A stretch of DNA of 64,000 nucleotides from Verrucomicrobiaceae bacterium (GCA_027487435.1 JAIYDP010000272.1:1-64000); one strand, 5' to 3'. Numbered from the stretch's first letter, positions 44,613-55,635 are shown. Numbers and translations are program-made. The notes: generated by a model not told the origin, from the sequence alone.

Positions 44613-45299
44613 TTATACAGAATTTATTGCCTCATCTATGACCGTATTGATGTGCTCGGCTTCTACAAAGACGCCACAACGAGAAAGTTCTTTCCGGACC
44701 TCATTGTCCGAGTCTTGAGCGTCCGGAACGACACCTTCGAGGATGCCATGGAGGCCCCCATTGATCGACACTACAGCGCCGCCGCACATGCCTTGAACAA
44801 GGGGCTTCGCTGGCCGAATGAACACTTGCGACGAAGACTTTCCAATCAAAACCGAGTCGACACACTCCGGCGATTGAATATCATCGCTGGAACCGGCGCT
44901 AGAGGCCATAGAGCATCCAATAACTTGGAGTTGGTCGCCTACTTGACCAGACACGAACGAGGATACGTCAAAAATAGGGATTGAAGATTGTCTGGCAACA
45001 AACTCAACAATCTCGTCGTCGTTTTTTGGGATGATACATATCAAATCTCTAGAGCTATGACGCACAAAGAAAGGCGACAATTGTAAACTCTCTACCAAGC
45101 TGCCTGTTTCAGATCGGATCTCATACCTGAAAGTGACGTGCTCTTCTTTCACAAAATCTAACCAATCACACTGAGGGCCTGGGTAGAGCTTTCTAAACAC
45201 GAAGGGGTGGGCAACATGCGCAGAAGCCAGAACAAACTTTTGAGGCCCCTTTGCAGCTATCGTTGCAGACGCTCTTGACAACAGCTCTGGTTCTCGCAT
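44613..45299 (-). CDS. Chymotrypsin-fold protease-like protein with Cys in the nucleophile position
   Basis: A 228-residue reading with the order of a trypsin-like domain. The His block is VLASAHVAHPF (compare TAAHC), the Asp block SSRDLICII (compare D-I/L-A-L) and the nucleophile block VQGMCGGAVVSINGG (compare GDSGGP). The Ser position is occupied by Cys, giving G-M-C-G-G as in viral 3C-type proteases. A following LHGILEGVV strand fits the fold. The start at 45299 (MREPELLSRASAT) has no signal peptide; an upstream exon is possible. The gene ends at 44613, four bases from the NSUN6 stop. It might be an inactive relative or a genuine cysteine protease; homology was judged from motif order only. 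Confidence 0.5.
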   Translation of the reverse strand: MREPELLSRASATIAAKGPQKFVLASAHVAHPFVFRKLYPGPQCDWLDFVKEEHVTFRYEIRSETGSLVESLQLSPFFVRHSSRDLICIIPKNDDEIVEFVARQSSIPIFDVSSFVSGQVGDQLQVIGCSMASSAGSSDDIQSPECVDSVLIGKSSSQVFIRPAKPLVQGMCGGAVVSINGGLHGILEGVVPDAQDSDNEVRKELSRCGVFVEAEHINTVIDEAINSV

Positions 45300-45455
45300 T
45301 CCCTTCTCCCGTCATTGTCAACATTGCTGCCAGAGCAGACCTGAGAAGGTATCTGGAACCACGATGACAGGCATCCTGAGCCCCTAAAAGCCCGAGAGAA
45401 CGCAGACATGAAATGGTCTAAAATACCTTATATTTTATTTTTACACTTTGTGTTG

Positions 45456-45468
45456 ACGTGTCCATGGC
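45456..45468 (+). promoter_or_regulatory. Second copy of the 13-nt start-codon element
   Basis: ACGTGTCCATGGC, identical to the sequence around the RPT4 start at 29750-29762. Here it surrounds the RPN9 ATG at 45464. A T-rich stretch lies just upstream in both genes. See the corresponding finding. Confidence 0.3.
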
Positions 45469-46778
45469 AGCTGTTCTTCAGTCTGTTGCTGCAAAGTTTC
45501 CAGCTTTGATTCATTTATGCGACAGCCTGCTGCAGTCTCTAAACATGAAGTAGGGATTTCCTGCAGTTTCTAACATTTTTAACGTTTGAAGGCACTGGCA
45601 TGAGATGACTCCTCAACTTGAGTTGTTATTTGGAAATGAAGATATCCTTCGCTCAGCAGATGCGATTGAGATTTACTTCTCATTGTTGAAGCCCATCCAA
45701 CACAACTTCAACTTCCTTAAATTGGTTCAGATCATCAACGATGTTTCGAAATCGTTTCATGGCAAATCTGTTGTTGTAATATTTTTGACGGCTTAGACGT
45801 GGATTCCAAAGTCGAATTCTTGCAAAGCAACGCAGAATTCGTAAAGAATGACAAAGATGCCCGAACTTTGCTCGACCTGTTTACTGCCAGTGCGTTTTTC
45901 GAAGCGGCGCGCACATCCGATGGCAGGCTCATCCTTGATCGATATGATTCTGTTGTTCCAGTTTCTTCAGCAGAGTATGACACTGTTGTCAATTCGGCCT
46001 ACTATCTTGCTGTGACGATGATGAACCGGCAATTGGGCAATCTGGCGGAGTTTTACAAGAACAGCCTGCTGTTTTTGGCTTATACTCCCATCGAGCAATT
46101 GGATGAGGCCTCAAGGCAGCGTATCGGCTCCGAGGTTGCCCTTGCTGCTCTCTGCGCTGAGAAGGTCTATCAGTTCAACGAATTGGTGTGATTTTCGTAC
46201 TTATTTCTCATGAAGTAGCTGCAGCACCCTATTTTGAAAAGCCTACAGAATGGGTCTTGGAGTTGGCTCTTTTCGTTCGTGGAGACCTTTAACAAAGGAG
46301 ATGTTGCTGAGTTCAATCGGCAACTCGCTCTCTTTGTCACAGAGATTTCATCAACAGTTTGCATCTTTTTGTGGGGTTAACGTCGTAGCCAGTGCTGGCA
46401 CAAAATCTTCAACGCCTTCGCGAAAAGATTCGGATTTTTGCCCTGTTGGAGCTGATTCGAGAAAACTTGGCGACGTCTCGTGTGTTCGAGTACGGAAAGA
46501 TTGCAGAGGCAACGAACTTGCCATCGTCTGAAGTCCTCTTTTGGTCGTTTTTTCTTATTTCTGAGGTCGAGTTTCTCCTGATGAAGTCTCTTTCTCTAGA
46601 CGTTGTCAGGGGAAAGATTGACTCGATCGATGAAGTATTTTTGGTCGAGTGGGTGCGTCCGCGTGCGCTAGATAGAGAAGACCTATCTCGCGTTCGAGGC
46701 AGAATTGACACATGGATACAGAAAGTCCACTCGACTGCAACTTTCTTGCACAATGAAACTCCTGAGTTGGTTGCATAG
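45464..46778 (+). CDS. RPN9: 26S proteasome lid subunit RPN9 (PSMD13)
   Basis: A PCI-domain subunit of the proteasome lid. It starts MAAVLQSVAAKFPALIHLCD. A 43-nt intron gives LNMK | HWHEMTPQLELLF. Conserved helical blocks follow: FVKNDKDARTLLDL, EYDTVVNSAYYLAVTMMNRQ and NLAEFYKNSLLFLAYTPIEQ. The PCI/winged-helix end has LREKIRIFALLELI, FEYGKIAEATNLP and VEFLLMKSLSLDVVRGKID. It closes with WVRPRALDREDLSRVRGRID and a short tail (TAG near 46778). About five introns interrupt it. The order and the WVRPRAL block are characteristic of PSMD13 rather than other PCI subunits. Confidence 0.88.
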
Positions 46779-46888
46779 CCTTGTAGAATATCAGTGTACA
46801 CCTAATCCACTTTCTCTCAATTCATGAAAGTTTTTACAAGCTCGCCTAAAGAGGCAAGGGGTCAAGATACAAGAGTAAAAAAAAGACA

Positions 46889-47207
46889 TCACTTGGCGCA
46901 TGAGTTAAACTCAGTTTGCTCAGCTCTGCACTGGCTGAATTGAAAACGATTGGATTCCAGGCACTGTACATACTTCTGAAAACTTGCTGCGCACTTTGTT
47001 TTCATCTCAGCTATTCTGCATAGTCACAACCAGTGCAGCGAAAACGTACGATTGATTGTAGCAGTCCGTCACAGCCTGGGCTTGTGGAATGCAAGCCTCA
47101 GGATTAGAATTGCTCTTCTTGCAGGTGTAGTATGCCGTGTTATGCGAACGACATTTGGCTTCGGCGCAGTGAGCAGCGGCCAACAACTCCGTCGATGCTG
47201 CGGACAT
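46889..47207 (-). CDS. NDUFA8: Complex I subunit NDUFA8-like, two twin CX9C motifs
   Basis: A small mitochondrial intermembrane-space protein. It starts MSAASTELLAAAHCAEAKC, matching the NDUFA8 ELLAAAH block. Four exact C-x9-C units make two CHCH hairpins: AKC...YYTC, ACIPQAQAVTDC, KCAASFQKYVQC and QCRAEQTEFNSC. The second hairpin is reached by removing a 34-nt intron (GTACGTTTTCGC...ACTATGCAG on the minus strand). Stop is TGA at 46889-46891. Import through the Mia40 relay is expected from this cysteine pattern. NDUFA8 helps assemble the membrane arm of complex I, so the organism probably has a classical respiratory chain. It is shorter than the human protein at both ends. Confidence 0.78.
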
Positions 47208-47262
47208 GGCACTGTTTTACAGTTAACAGATTTTTATTTTACAGATTCCATAATTTTCGACG

Positions 47263-47741
47263 ATGCTCAGAGCAAAGGTGCTTCCTGACATTTTGTCTCA
47301 AGCAACAACTGGAGGCATCAAATGCGCTATGTAACCGAGCGAAAGCTACTTTCTGACGCTATTGAGGCTGTCAAATCACGATGGTGGACTCCTTGCCTTT
47401 TCTGGGGAGAAGGGAGCGGAGAAGATGAATGCAGCCATTTTGTCCAATATCTGGGCATCCTACGAGAAGAGTGGAAAGTTTTCAACATCATCTGAATGTA
47501 TTGAAGAGGTTCTGATTGACTGCGAGGTACACTCTCCACCTTACGAATGACACGTTCCAGGAAGGACGTGCGTTGGTCACAAAGATCGCATCATTGGTAC
47601 TATGCCTGGTTGCGAATCAGGACGTTGAGTTTGGCGTCCTTAAAGCTAAAGTTGGCTTCCATGCCCTACGAATCTCACTTTTTTTAGAGCCACGCGCTGA
47701 AGCAGTATCTACAAGCCCCCCTTGAATCGCTGCATCACTGA
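47263..47741 (+). CDS. LAMTOR2: Ragulator subunit LAMTOR2 (p14, roadblock fold)
   Basis: The start MLRAKVLPDILSQATTGGIK is almost identical to animal LAMTOR2. After a roughly 35-nt intron come HDGGLLAFSGEKGAEKMNAA and SNIWASYEKSG. Another intron leads to EGRALVTKIASLVLCLVA and FGVLKAK. A last intron of about 38 nt gives SHALKQYLQAPLESLHH and TGA at 47739-47741. The roadblock/LC7 protein pairs with LAMTOR3 to tether Rag GTPases and MAPK scaffolds to lysosomes. Its presence indicates Rag/mTORC1 lysosomal signalling. Because all three introns restore family sequence, the exon structure is secure. Confidence 0.9.
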
Positions 47742-47829
47742 TATGCAAGACATGCGGAGGTTTGCTTCGTGACTTTTTGTGTACTCTGGTTGTGGGATTA
47801 TTTGCAATAGATTAATTGAACCTCATTCC

Positions 47830-48200
47830 ATCTCGGGCGTCAACTTGAGTTCGGAAAGCACGATGAAGCTGACTTGAGAGTCGACCACGCCGCTGATAAT
47901 CGCAACAAATGCCATCGAAATATCGAAAAGTATGTGTGACTATCGACACGTGGGTCCTTCTTGCACAGAACATACGCAATTACAATGAACCAAGCTGTCC
48001 ATCGCAGGAGATGAGGTCAGCACCACGGCAACAAGTGCTAAATCCTTCAATGACGTAGCCGCAATCGACTGAAGTCGTCTAGTGGTGCCGAAAATCGTTG
48101 GAGCCCGGCATGCTCGCACGGCCTGCTCGCGACCATTGGATTTTGACTGTTCGTTGACCACGAGAGAAGATCTCTTGTTTCTCGTCCGGGTGCATTGATG
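47830..48200 (-). CDS. Possible small membrane protein
   Basis: Between the LAMTOR2 stop and the exportin start there is minus-strand sequence that looks coding in pieces: MHPDEKQEIFS, then AWFIVIAYVLCKKDPRVDSH (a likely membrane helix) and AFVAIISGVVDSQVSFIVLS (another). I could not join the pieces with confidence, and no family is recognised. It would be divergent from exportin-T and convergent with LAMTOR2. It may instead be non-coding. Confidence 0.25.
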
Positions 48201-48205
48201 GAGAA

Positions 48206-51200
48206 ATGAGCCTCGATGAAATAGAGAGAGCTATTGTGTGTGGTTTAAGTCCATCTATTGATGCAGCTACAAAGGAAGCTGCCATGGCATTTTGCACGGT
48301 AGTCAGGACTTCCGAACAGGCTCTGTCGATTTCTAGCCAGCTTCTGTTGAGATCAGCAACAGCAGAGGTTCGATTTTGGAGTTTGCAGGTCATGCACGAG
48401 TTTCTCGATTCCAAGTGGGCACAACATGACCTGTGTTTCTCACTGTTGGAGATTTTCGACGATATCCGAATCCGATTTTGCAGGTATCCGCCAAATGCTC
48501 TTCTCATGGGTCTTGTCAACGTCAGAGCAGCCTCCGTGTAGTCATCGCACCCTCTTTCCTTACCGCCGTAGACGTCCTTAACAAACTGGCTTCCGTTGTT
48601 GTCGTGTTACTTCGGAAATCCTTCCCGGACCGCTGGCCTTCTGCTTTCAGCGATTTACTTCTACTAGCGCCCATGAGTTCATTGTGTCTGGACTTTTTTC
48701 TTCGTATTCTTTCTGCTTTGGATGATGAAGTGATCAGCTTGGAATTCCAGCGGTCTCCAGAAGAGATTGCTCTTGCAAGCAAGATCGTAGCCTCTTCTGT
48801 GAGTCTTCTTAGTCAACAGAAAGATGGAATGCGCCTCTCTGCCGTCGCCGAGATAATTAACTTGTGCCATAAAGTCCTCACGTCTATGGCCGTGTCCGTC
48901 CCTGTTTTCAAACTCTGCCTTCAGGTCGTCGCGAAATACACTCGTTTCTGTGCTGTTGCTCTTCTTACGCCATTAGCGTGGATAGACATTAACTTTGTTG
49001 CGAACGAGAGGTTTCTTGGTGTGTTTGCCGCTGGCCTGAGAAGGGCCGATCTCTCCGACGCCTGCTGCGAGTGCTTGATTCAGATCATTTCAAAGAAAAT
49101 GGACGCGTCGTTAAAGCTTGACCTCGTTGAGCGCATCTGCACAGAGCCGCTGATTCAATCAGTCGTTTCAGTGACTGTTTTCATATTTCTTATGCTGAAT
49201 CTATCAGAGCTCATACGAAAACGATTTTAAGCCAGCATCCTTCATCTCGGCTCTGTGTTTGGAATTGTTGCTGTGCTGGGACAAGGTTTGCTGTAGCGCT
49301 GACTCAACTTACTCGAGCAGCTTCAGGATGCAAGATACTCCAGTTAGACTAAGAGTGTGGAGGTTCTGACTGTTGCAGCAGTTGTCAAGAAAATGATTGC
49401 TGGATTGATGCCGATGGTGTTGCGATACGTGTCGAGCGAGGATGAAGATATTTCAGACAGTGCCATTGACTTCACGAATCAATATATCAACAAGGTGACG
49501 ATGACTGTGATGTTTTCTAATTTAAAGCTCAAACGAATTAAGGACATTGATTCGACTGAACGCGATCAGCTTGCCCATATACTCCATGCCCTGCGAGTCA
49601 AGCTGAGTCGGGACAGCAGCATTGAAAAGAAATCCATTGGTGTTATCTTCAAGAACGTCGCTCGGCTGGAGCCGTCCATGACAAAGGCTTTCACTCATCA
49701 GTACCTCCATGAAGCGTTTTCCTCGCCGTCGTCCACAGCGGCTGTTGATGGCGCCGTTTTTCTTTTGTTTGAGCTTGGGGAGGCTCTTCAAGGTTCTCAT
49801 GACGACGATCTCCGATCTGATCAATCAGAGGAGTCAATGCGACCAGCCGACAGCGACATGTCTCGCATGGTTGGGCTTGTTATTTTGAATAGCCCAAGCT
49901 GCTTTTCAACAGAATCTTCTGCCCTGCTCTTCTTTGAGCTCGTCGTCCGTTTTCATCGTCTGCTTCAAAGCCAAACTCAGCTCCTCCCCTCCGTGTTAGG
50001 GACTTTCCTGGATCAGAGGTGTCCCTTGTTGTCGCTCCCTTACGGAACAGGGGGGCCAGGAGCTCGTTGCCGACTGTTCGCGCACGGTCGACGTATCTGT
50101 TTCTGCGCCTCGTGAAGCAGCTTCGAGCACAAATTGCTGTCCATGCAGAGCAAGTTGGCCAGGCGGTGCACGAGTTGATGAATTTTGCCTCCCTCGCTCA
50201 CGAGGATCGTCTGAATTTGTTTGAGACAGCTGCGCTGCTCGCAACTTATGAGCAGCTTGCCGTTGACATGCAGCGAAGTTTGCTGCAGGTTGGCCGAAGC
50301 AGTCATGCAGCTGACGGCGCAGGCGCTGTTGAATCCGCTTGTGCAGCAAATTGATGCTCTATCGTCAAATTCTCAAGATGAAAGAGTTCAGGTTGTGATT
50401 GGAATGTACATTGAGTGCGTTGCTGCGGTCAGCAAGGGAGTCACCAAGAGCTCAGCATCTTTAGCGCCGCTGTTTGTTGAGTCTGTTAATGTAATCCTAC
50501 GAGTTGCATTCGCTCTGAGCCCTCCCGTTCATGGAAAGGTCTCCTCCCCATTCTTTCCTGTCCTCTCATTATGTGAGGTGCTGTTTTTCCTCCACAGAAT
50601 GGTCGAATGCCTTGGCAACGACCTCTTCGTGATGCTTCCTCCCATCGTCGGGCACATCGTCTCCACGTCCGACGTGCGGAACGTCGTCGAAGCGTTTGTT
50701 TTGTTAAATCAGACCGTGAATCGAGGGAAAGTAATCTTTTCTTTGATGATCCTTATTGCACAGGCTGCTGCTGCGTCGCACACGAATGAATTGTTCTCCC
50801 TCCTCTATCGAGTTGTGGTCGATAGGTCCCAAATTCTTGCGGACGGCTCGACGCTACTCGACACGAGGTCTGAAGAAGTTCGCGAGCGTGTGGAAGTTGT
50901 CAAGGCCTATTTGCTGTTTCTTCAGACGACGTCCTGCCCTGAGGTTGCGTCTGTGTTCATTTCGCCACGTAGTTTCTCTTTTGCAGCCGTGACAGCGCAG
51001 AAAATGCGGGCATTCTCGGAGACGTTCTTGGGATATGCGTTTGTGTTTGTCAGCGCGTTCCGGACCCCCAGTCCCATCGCTCTTGTATTCAGTTCATCTC
51101 CAAGCTGCTAGCAGCCCTCCCGTCAGACGTGTTGTCTGCGCAACAAGTCGCTCAGCAGCTCAGCCGGGTGGTTGTGAGCTCCTCCATCGCCCTCGTCTCC

Positions 51201-51463
51201 AACCCCGCTGTGAAGGCATCAGACGCTGTCACACAAATTGTTTGCCGGTCAATGACGTCACACCCCTCACTGCGCAGCTTCTCTCAGACTTGGCGCAACT
51301 GCAGAAGGCCTTGCAGACGACATACGGGGGCGCCTTTGTCAGCCACTTTGTTGACGTTGCGTCGTCGATGAATCCGCATGTGGGACATGCGCTTCAAGCT
51401 ATTTTGGATCAAGGCAATGTCATGGAGCTGAAGAATCTTTGGGTTGCGCAATGTTCTCGGTGA
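48206..51463 (+). CDS. XPOT: Exportin-T (tRNA exportin, XPOT/LOS1)
   Basis: A large karyopherin-beta of about 1000 residues. It starts MSLDEIERAIVCGLSPSID with the importin-N-like region, then FWSLQVMHEFLDSKW and KSFPDRWPSAFSDLLLLAP (the XPO1/XPOT domain with P-D-R-W-P). The block LDFFLRILSALDDEVISLEF and the segment LAWIDINFVANERFLGVF followed by CCECLIQIISKKMDASLKL are characteristic of exportin-T. HEAT-like helices continue to the C-terminus, ending NLWVAQCSR with TGA at 51461-51463. At least six introns are present. Exportin-T carries mature tRNAs out of the nucleus with RanGTP. Confidence 0.75.
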
Positions 51464-51620
51464 TCCTCCTTGTTGTAGTTTTGTTGTAGTGTGTACAATC
51501 TGCAGATACGTTACAAGCTGTCTACCTCGACATCCAAGGCATTGGACCTTACTAGCACTGACAAAAGAGAAGCCTCTAGATGCATTTGCGCATCACAGCA
51601 GCCCCAAGCGACTCAAAACC

Positions 51621-52222
51621 TCAACCCGGCGAGTGTCCTGCCCCTGTCGAACGCTGGCAAGGCGTCGCTCCATGGCGACCACTTCTTCCTCCAATTTGAG
51701 AGTCTCTGCTTGCCTCCTGACTCGTTAGACTCGCCTGAAAAAGAGAAAACGTTCGCAGCCTCGAGCTTGTTTTGGCTTCAGAGTTCGCTGAAGGGAAAAA
51801 GATGGAGGGGTCTCCACTGAAAACGCGAAATTCGAGAGGCTTGATGAACTGGACTGCAATTTTGGCTTCATTGTAGCGCAATGTGAGCCCCCCGCCCTCG
51901 ACTTTTGCGATTGCAAATGGAGGCTTCTTCATTTTTGACCCACTGGGCATTGGTCCCATTTTCACAATTTGCTCGACAGTTTCGCAAACCTTACAGTGAG
52001 CATCATCCTGTGGGTCCTTACATAATACCCGCCTCCATGGTTAGCTGCGATTTTTTGGGAAAGCATCTGGCCAACTCGATATTCGGTTTTTCCGTCGTAA
52101 ATGCTGAAGTATCGACCCCCTCGAACGGCAACTAACTTGTAATACACTCGCGTCGCAGTGTCATAGCTGCCTGGGACACCAGAGGGGCGCCACGCGAAGG
52201 GCTCGTAATCCTCAGGCTCCAT
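51621..52222 (-). CDS. Conserved protein with YYKLV...SIYDGKTEY module, function unknown
   Basis: A protein of about 190 residues in two exons. It starts MEPEDYEPFAWRPSGVPGSY and continues RVYYKLVAVRGGRYFSIYDG, KTEYRVGQMLSQ and NHGGGYYV. A 32-nt intron (GTAAGGACC...CACTGTAAG on the minus strand) joins GGGYYV to CETVEQIVKMGP. The rest has KKPPFAIAKVEG and FRVFSGDPSIFFP, then a Ser/Arg-rich tail ending at 51621. I have seen the YYK-V...YLSIYDG.TEY style in uncharacterised eukaryotic proteins but cannot attach a function. It is divergent from DDX51, with 34 bases between start codons. Confidence 0.55.
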
Positions 52223-52256
52223 CAACCGTTAACAAATAATATTTAGAGTATAGGAG

Positions 52257-54375
52257 ATGGGGAAGAAGAGGACCCACGACGAGGCATCTGCGCAAGCAGA
52301 CGGCGAAGATGGAGGTTCTGCGATCCAGGCACCCTCGCCATGTATTTCAAGCAGTCCAGAGCCTGAAGAGGTGGAGGAGCCAGCTGCTGCAGGCGTTTCA
52401 GCCGAGGCAGTTCATTTTTCTAGCAAAAGCGATGTCATTCCTGCGTGGATGCGGAAACCTGTCCGCATTGAAGAGTCATTAACTCTGCCTGTCTCTTCAT
52501 TGTTTTCATCTCTCCGATGTAGTCTCATGTGTGAAGTTCCCTTCATGAGGGCATCCGAGAGCACCTCCTTGAAGCTGGCTTCGACAACTTCTTCGCAGTG
52601 CAGGCGGCTATATTTTCACACACCATGTAGGCAATGGCGCTCTCTTTCGCTAACAACGCAGACCTGCAACTGGAGACACGTTTCCGAAAGTCTTCGACGA
52701 CGTGTGCGTGCGCTCTCCGACCGGCAGTGGCAAGACCCTCGCTTATCTCATCCCGATCATTAACGAGTTCAGAAGCGCCCCCCCTGTACTTACTCCACAG
52801 GCTGGTTCGCTCGCAAATGCACCTGTTGCGCGCTCTTGTCGTCCTCCCGTCTCGAGACTTGGCTGTTCAAGTTTGTGGTGCCCCACCGCCCTGACCTGTC
52901 AGGTATTCAAGATATGCTCTGCAATATGCAAGCGCTGCAATCTCCGCACTGCCATTGCAGTTGGCTCCGCTGGCTCTGCAACTTTCGACTACCGCACGGG
53001 CCAGAAGTCAAGGGTTGATTTTGAAGGCGACTCCATCGACGGGTGCGACATTCTGGTCGCAACCCCGGGGCGATTGATGGATCTCATGTTTGCGAACTCT
53101 CATGGCTACTCACTTGCCCTAGTTACGCTGGGAAAGCAGTCAACCTGTCTTACCTGTGACACCCCTGCGCATGCGCTCCTCTCACCCCTCAGCCGCTTTC
53201 TCGTTTTGGACGAAGCTGATCGCCTCCTCTCGCAGTCCTACCAGTCGTTTCTTGAGTACGTCGTTGAGCCGCACAAAGAAGCAACCCTCTCTCATGGCTT
53301 TGATTTTCTCGTCGCCGATGTGTGCAGGTCACTTTCAAAAGATTTTCTTTGTCAACGTCGTCAGGGTCCGCAAGTTCCTTTTTTCCGCCACTCTGACTAA
53401 GGACGTGAAGAAGTTGCATCCCGTGAAGTTGTTCAACCCGTTCGGGCCGTCGAAGCGCTTTAACTTTGAAGGAAATTCTTCGTGTATGAAGGCGATGAGC
53501 GGTTCAAGACACCGTCCAACTTGTTTTTGCCAAGCCGCTTGCAAGCATGACTCTGCAGGCAAGAGCAAATGGTCGTTTGCGATGCTGGCGAGAAGCCGGT
53601 CATGGCGGCATACCTGCACGAGCATTGTAAGCTCCCACTCTTGTTGAAACTAGTGACGGCATAAGTCGGCTACCCCCGCACCATTTGCTTCACGTCCTCC
53701 GTTGAGACAAGCCATCGGTCGAGCGCCGCGTTGCTCGCTCTCACCCCGCAGCCTCTTTCGGCTGCTGGAGCTCATGCATATTCCAAAGGTCGCGCAGTTC
53801 TCGTCGTACCTCCCTCAATCTGAGCGGCATTCGATCGTAAGCCCGTATCCATATTTTGATTTCCAACTTGTAAGGTCCAGCGCTTTCGCTCAGGGGACAT
53901 AACCCTCATCGTGTCTTCTGATGCCATGGCGCGAGGAATGGACTTCACGGACGTGGATGTAGTCATGAATTACGATGCGCCGTTCAAGGTCTCCACGTAC
54001 ATCCATCGCGCAGGACGAACAGCTCGCGCAGGACGGTCGGGGAAAACGGTCACGTTGGTGCTGGGGGACGAAGTGAAGCGTTTCAAGGCGATGCTCCGCA
54101 AGGCGGACAACAGCTTCGTGTCGCCAATCCTTGTGAGCCGGGCGAAGATGGAGGGCCTGACGGAGCGGTTTAAAGTCTGTGTTCGCTTGGCTGGACTCTC
54201 ATTGGCGCAGGCGTGTCTGAAGGAATTGAAGGTGGTGTTGAACAAGGAGAAGTGGCGGCAGATTGACCCGCTGAGGGCTCTGCCAGTGAAGTCGGCAGTG
54301 CAGGAGTCTGCGTTTGCGATGATGCGGAGACGGGTTGAAGATAACTTTTTTGGAGCAAGTGTCGATACGAAATAG
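52257..54375 (+). CDS. DDX51: DEAD-box RNA helicase DDX51/Dbp6
   Basis: A nucleolar helicase for 60S subunit assembly. An acidic, disordered N-terminus (MGKKRTHDEASAQ) precedes HFSSKSDVIPAWMRKPVRI. Helicase motifs in order are a Q-like block (FDNFFAVQAAIF), SPTGSGKTLAYLIP (I), LVATPGRLMDLM, FLVLDEADRLL (II), FLFSATLTKDVKKL (III), SSDAMARGMDFTDVDVV (V) and IHRAGRTARAGRSG (VI). The long spacing between motif I and the DEAD box, the pairing of VLDEADRL with YQSFLEYVV, and MNYDAPFKVSTYIHR fit DDX51/Dbp6. Many short introns interrupt it, and the region 53500-53900 (between SAT and motif V) is the least certain. The gene ends at 54375, 20 bases before the stop of the convergent next gene. Confidence 0.8.
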
Positions 54376-54395
54376 TGTACATAGTGTTGACATAT

Positions 54396-54793
54396 TCATC
54401 TCTTCAGTTTTCCGGACTTGGCGATTGATGACTTGCGTTCAATTTTCTTGATGAGCTCCGTGATCTCGTCGTATTGGACGCTTTGTTGAACTCGTTTTAA
54501 AACAACAGCAAGCTCCGAAGCCTGCCGCTAATCAGAGGGCACATGAGAGAAAACTTCGAAAGTCTCTCGATTAATTTCGTTCTTTGTCACTAGGTCAAGA
54601 ATTTTCCTTAGGGAGACTCCAGTTTCCATAAGGTTCTTTGAGGTGAGGTTTTTGCATTTCGACTCACTTTTTTGTCTCTTTCCGCCGCTTCTTCAAGCTC
54701 TTTTGCGAAATTCGCTGCTTTCTCCAGGCCTGATGTGTCAATGACACGACAATAGGAACCACTAAGCTGCTTTTCCGTGGACGCGTTTTCCAT
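54396..54793 (-). CDS. Small helical protein, unrecognised
   Basis: About 105 residues in three exons: MENASTEKQLSGSYCRVID with LEKAANFAKELEEAAERDKK; after an intron of about 32 nt, NLMETGVSLRKILDLVTKNE and INRETFE; after a 33-nt intron (GTTTTCTCTC...GCGGCAG), ASELAVVLKRVQQSVQYDE and ELIKKIERKSSIAKSGKLKR, stop TGA 54396-54398. All junctions are phase 0, and the two introns fit the window's usual size, which supports a real gene. It is mostly alpha-helical and charged, with no membrane segment. The basic tail might bind nucleic acid. No family recognised; a small subunit of a complex is a guess. Confidence 0.5.
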
Positions 54794-54882
54794 TGATAGC
54801 AGACCTGTAAAAAGCAGACTCTAATTCCAATTGGTTCCCTAAAAAATATTGTTTAAACAGCAGAGAGAGCGAATCACAAATA

Positions 54883-55390
54883 ATGAAAAATCATCTTGCT
54901 GCGCTGGGACTTGAGGAGTCGGATGCTGCCACGCTAACGTTGGAGAAGCTCAAGTTATGCATCAAATCCTGTCGTTTACGCGTGCAGAAAAGCTTATTTG
55001 TTGCAAGCGCATTCTTGTCACCCGGACAAGTTTTCAAACGCCAGCATTCTGCAGAAAAGGCAGGTACTCATGTCTCCCATCGCTATGCAGAAGTAACTAA
55101 AACTGCGTAAGGCACATGAGAAATTTCAGCAATTGCAAGAATCCTTCGAAATCATCGAACATCGATTATCGAGGACTTCAAGATCAGATCCGCTGCAAGT
55201 GCGTAATGTGAATCTGGGACTGAGGAAAACTGCTCTTTTTATTTCACTGAGCTTGGTTGGAGGCATATTTTGTTTCTTCGCCGCATGGTCATTTGGAAGA
55301 CAGCCCCTTTATCGATTTGTTAGCGAAGAGGACGTGCAGGCGAAGAAGCTTGTCGTACAGCGCCGTGGGTCGTCTGAAGATGGCCTCTAA
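54883..55390 (+). CDS. Small single-pass membrane protein, unrecognised
   Basis: The N-terminal exon reads MKNHLAALGLEESDAATLTL and ends near a Lys/Arg-rich segment. After one or more introns around 55020-55115, a coiled coil (AHEKFQQLQESFEIIEHRL) precedes a transmembrane helix (KTALFISLSLVGGIFCFFAA) and a short tail ending RRGSSEDGL at 55390. The exon joins are not secure. Layout (helical, coiled coil, single C-terminal membrane helix) is compatible with a tail-anchored or small type I protein. No homologue recognised. Confidence 0.45.
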
Positions 55391-55635
55391 ATGGAATCGA
55401 TTATGAAGCTCTTGTACTCTACTCATACTTGTACAGCCATCACGCACTCGATTTTAGGACGCGGATAGAGTTAAAAATGTTTCTGCGGTCAGACGGGTCC
55501 TCCACGCCGAGCCAAAGCTTCAGTTCGTCGTTTCGTAACGTCAGGAGGGTTGGACCGTCCACGTCGCCGTTGACAAATTTCTGCGCGTACTTGTCAAAGC
55601 CTGGGGGCCCTCAGCCAAAAAGCGCGATCTAGGGC

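Noticed and set aside
44466-44984. 172-codon plus-strand reading running past the NSUN6 end
   Set aside because: It is out of frame with NSUN6 and antisense to the protease-like gene, and carries no motif.
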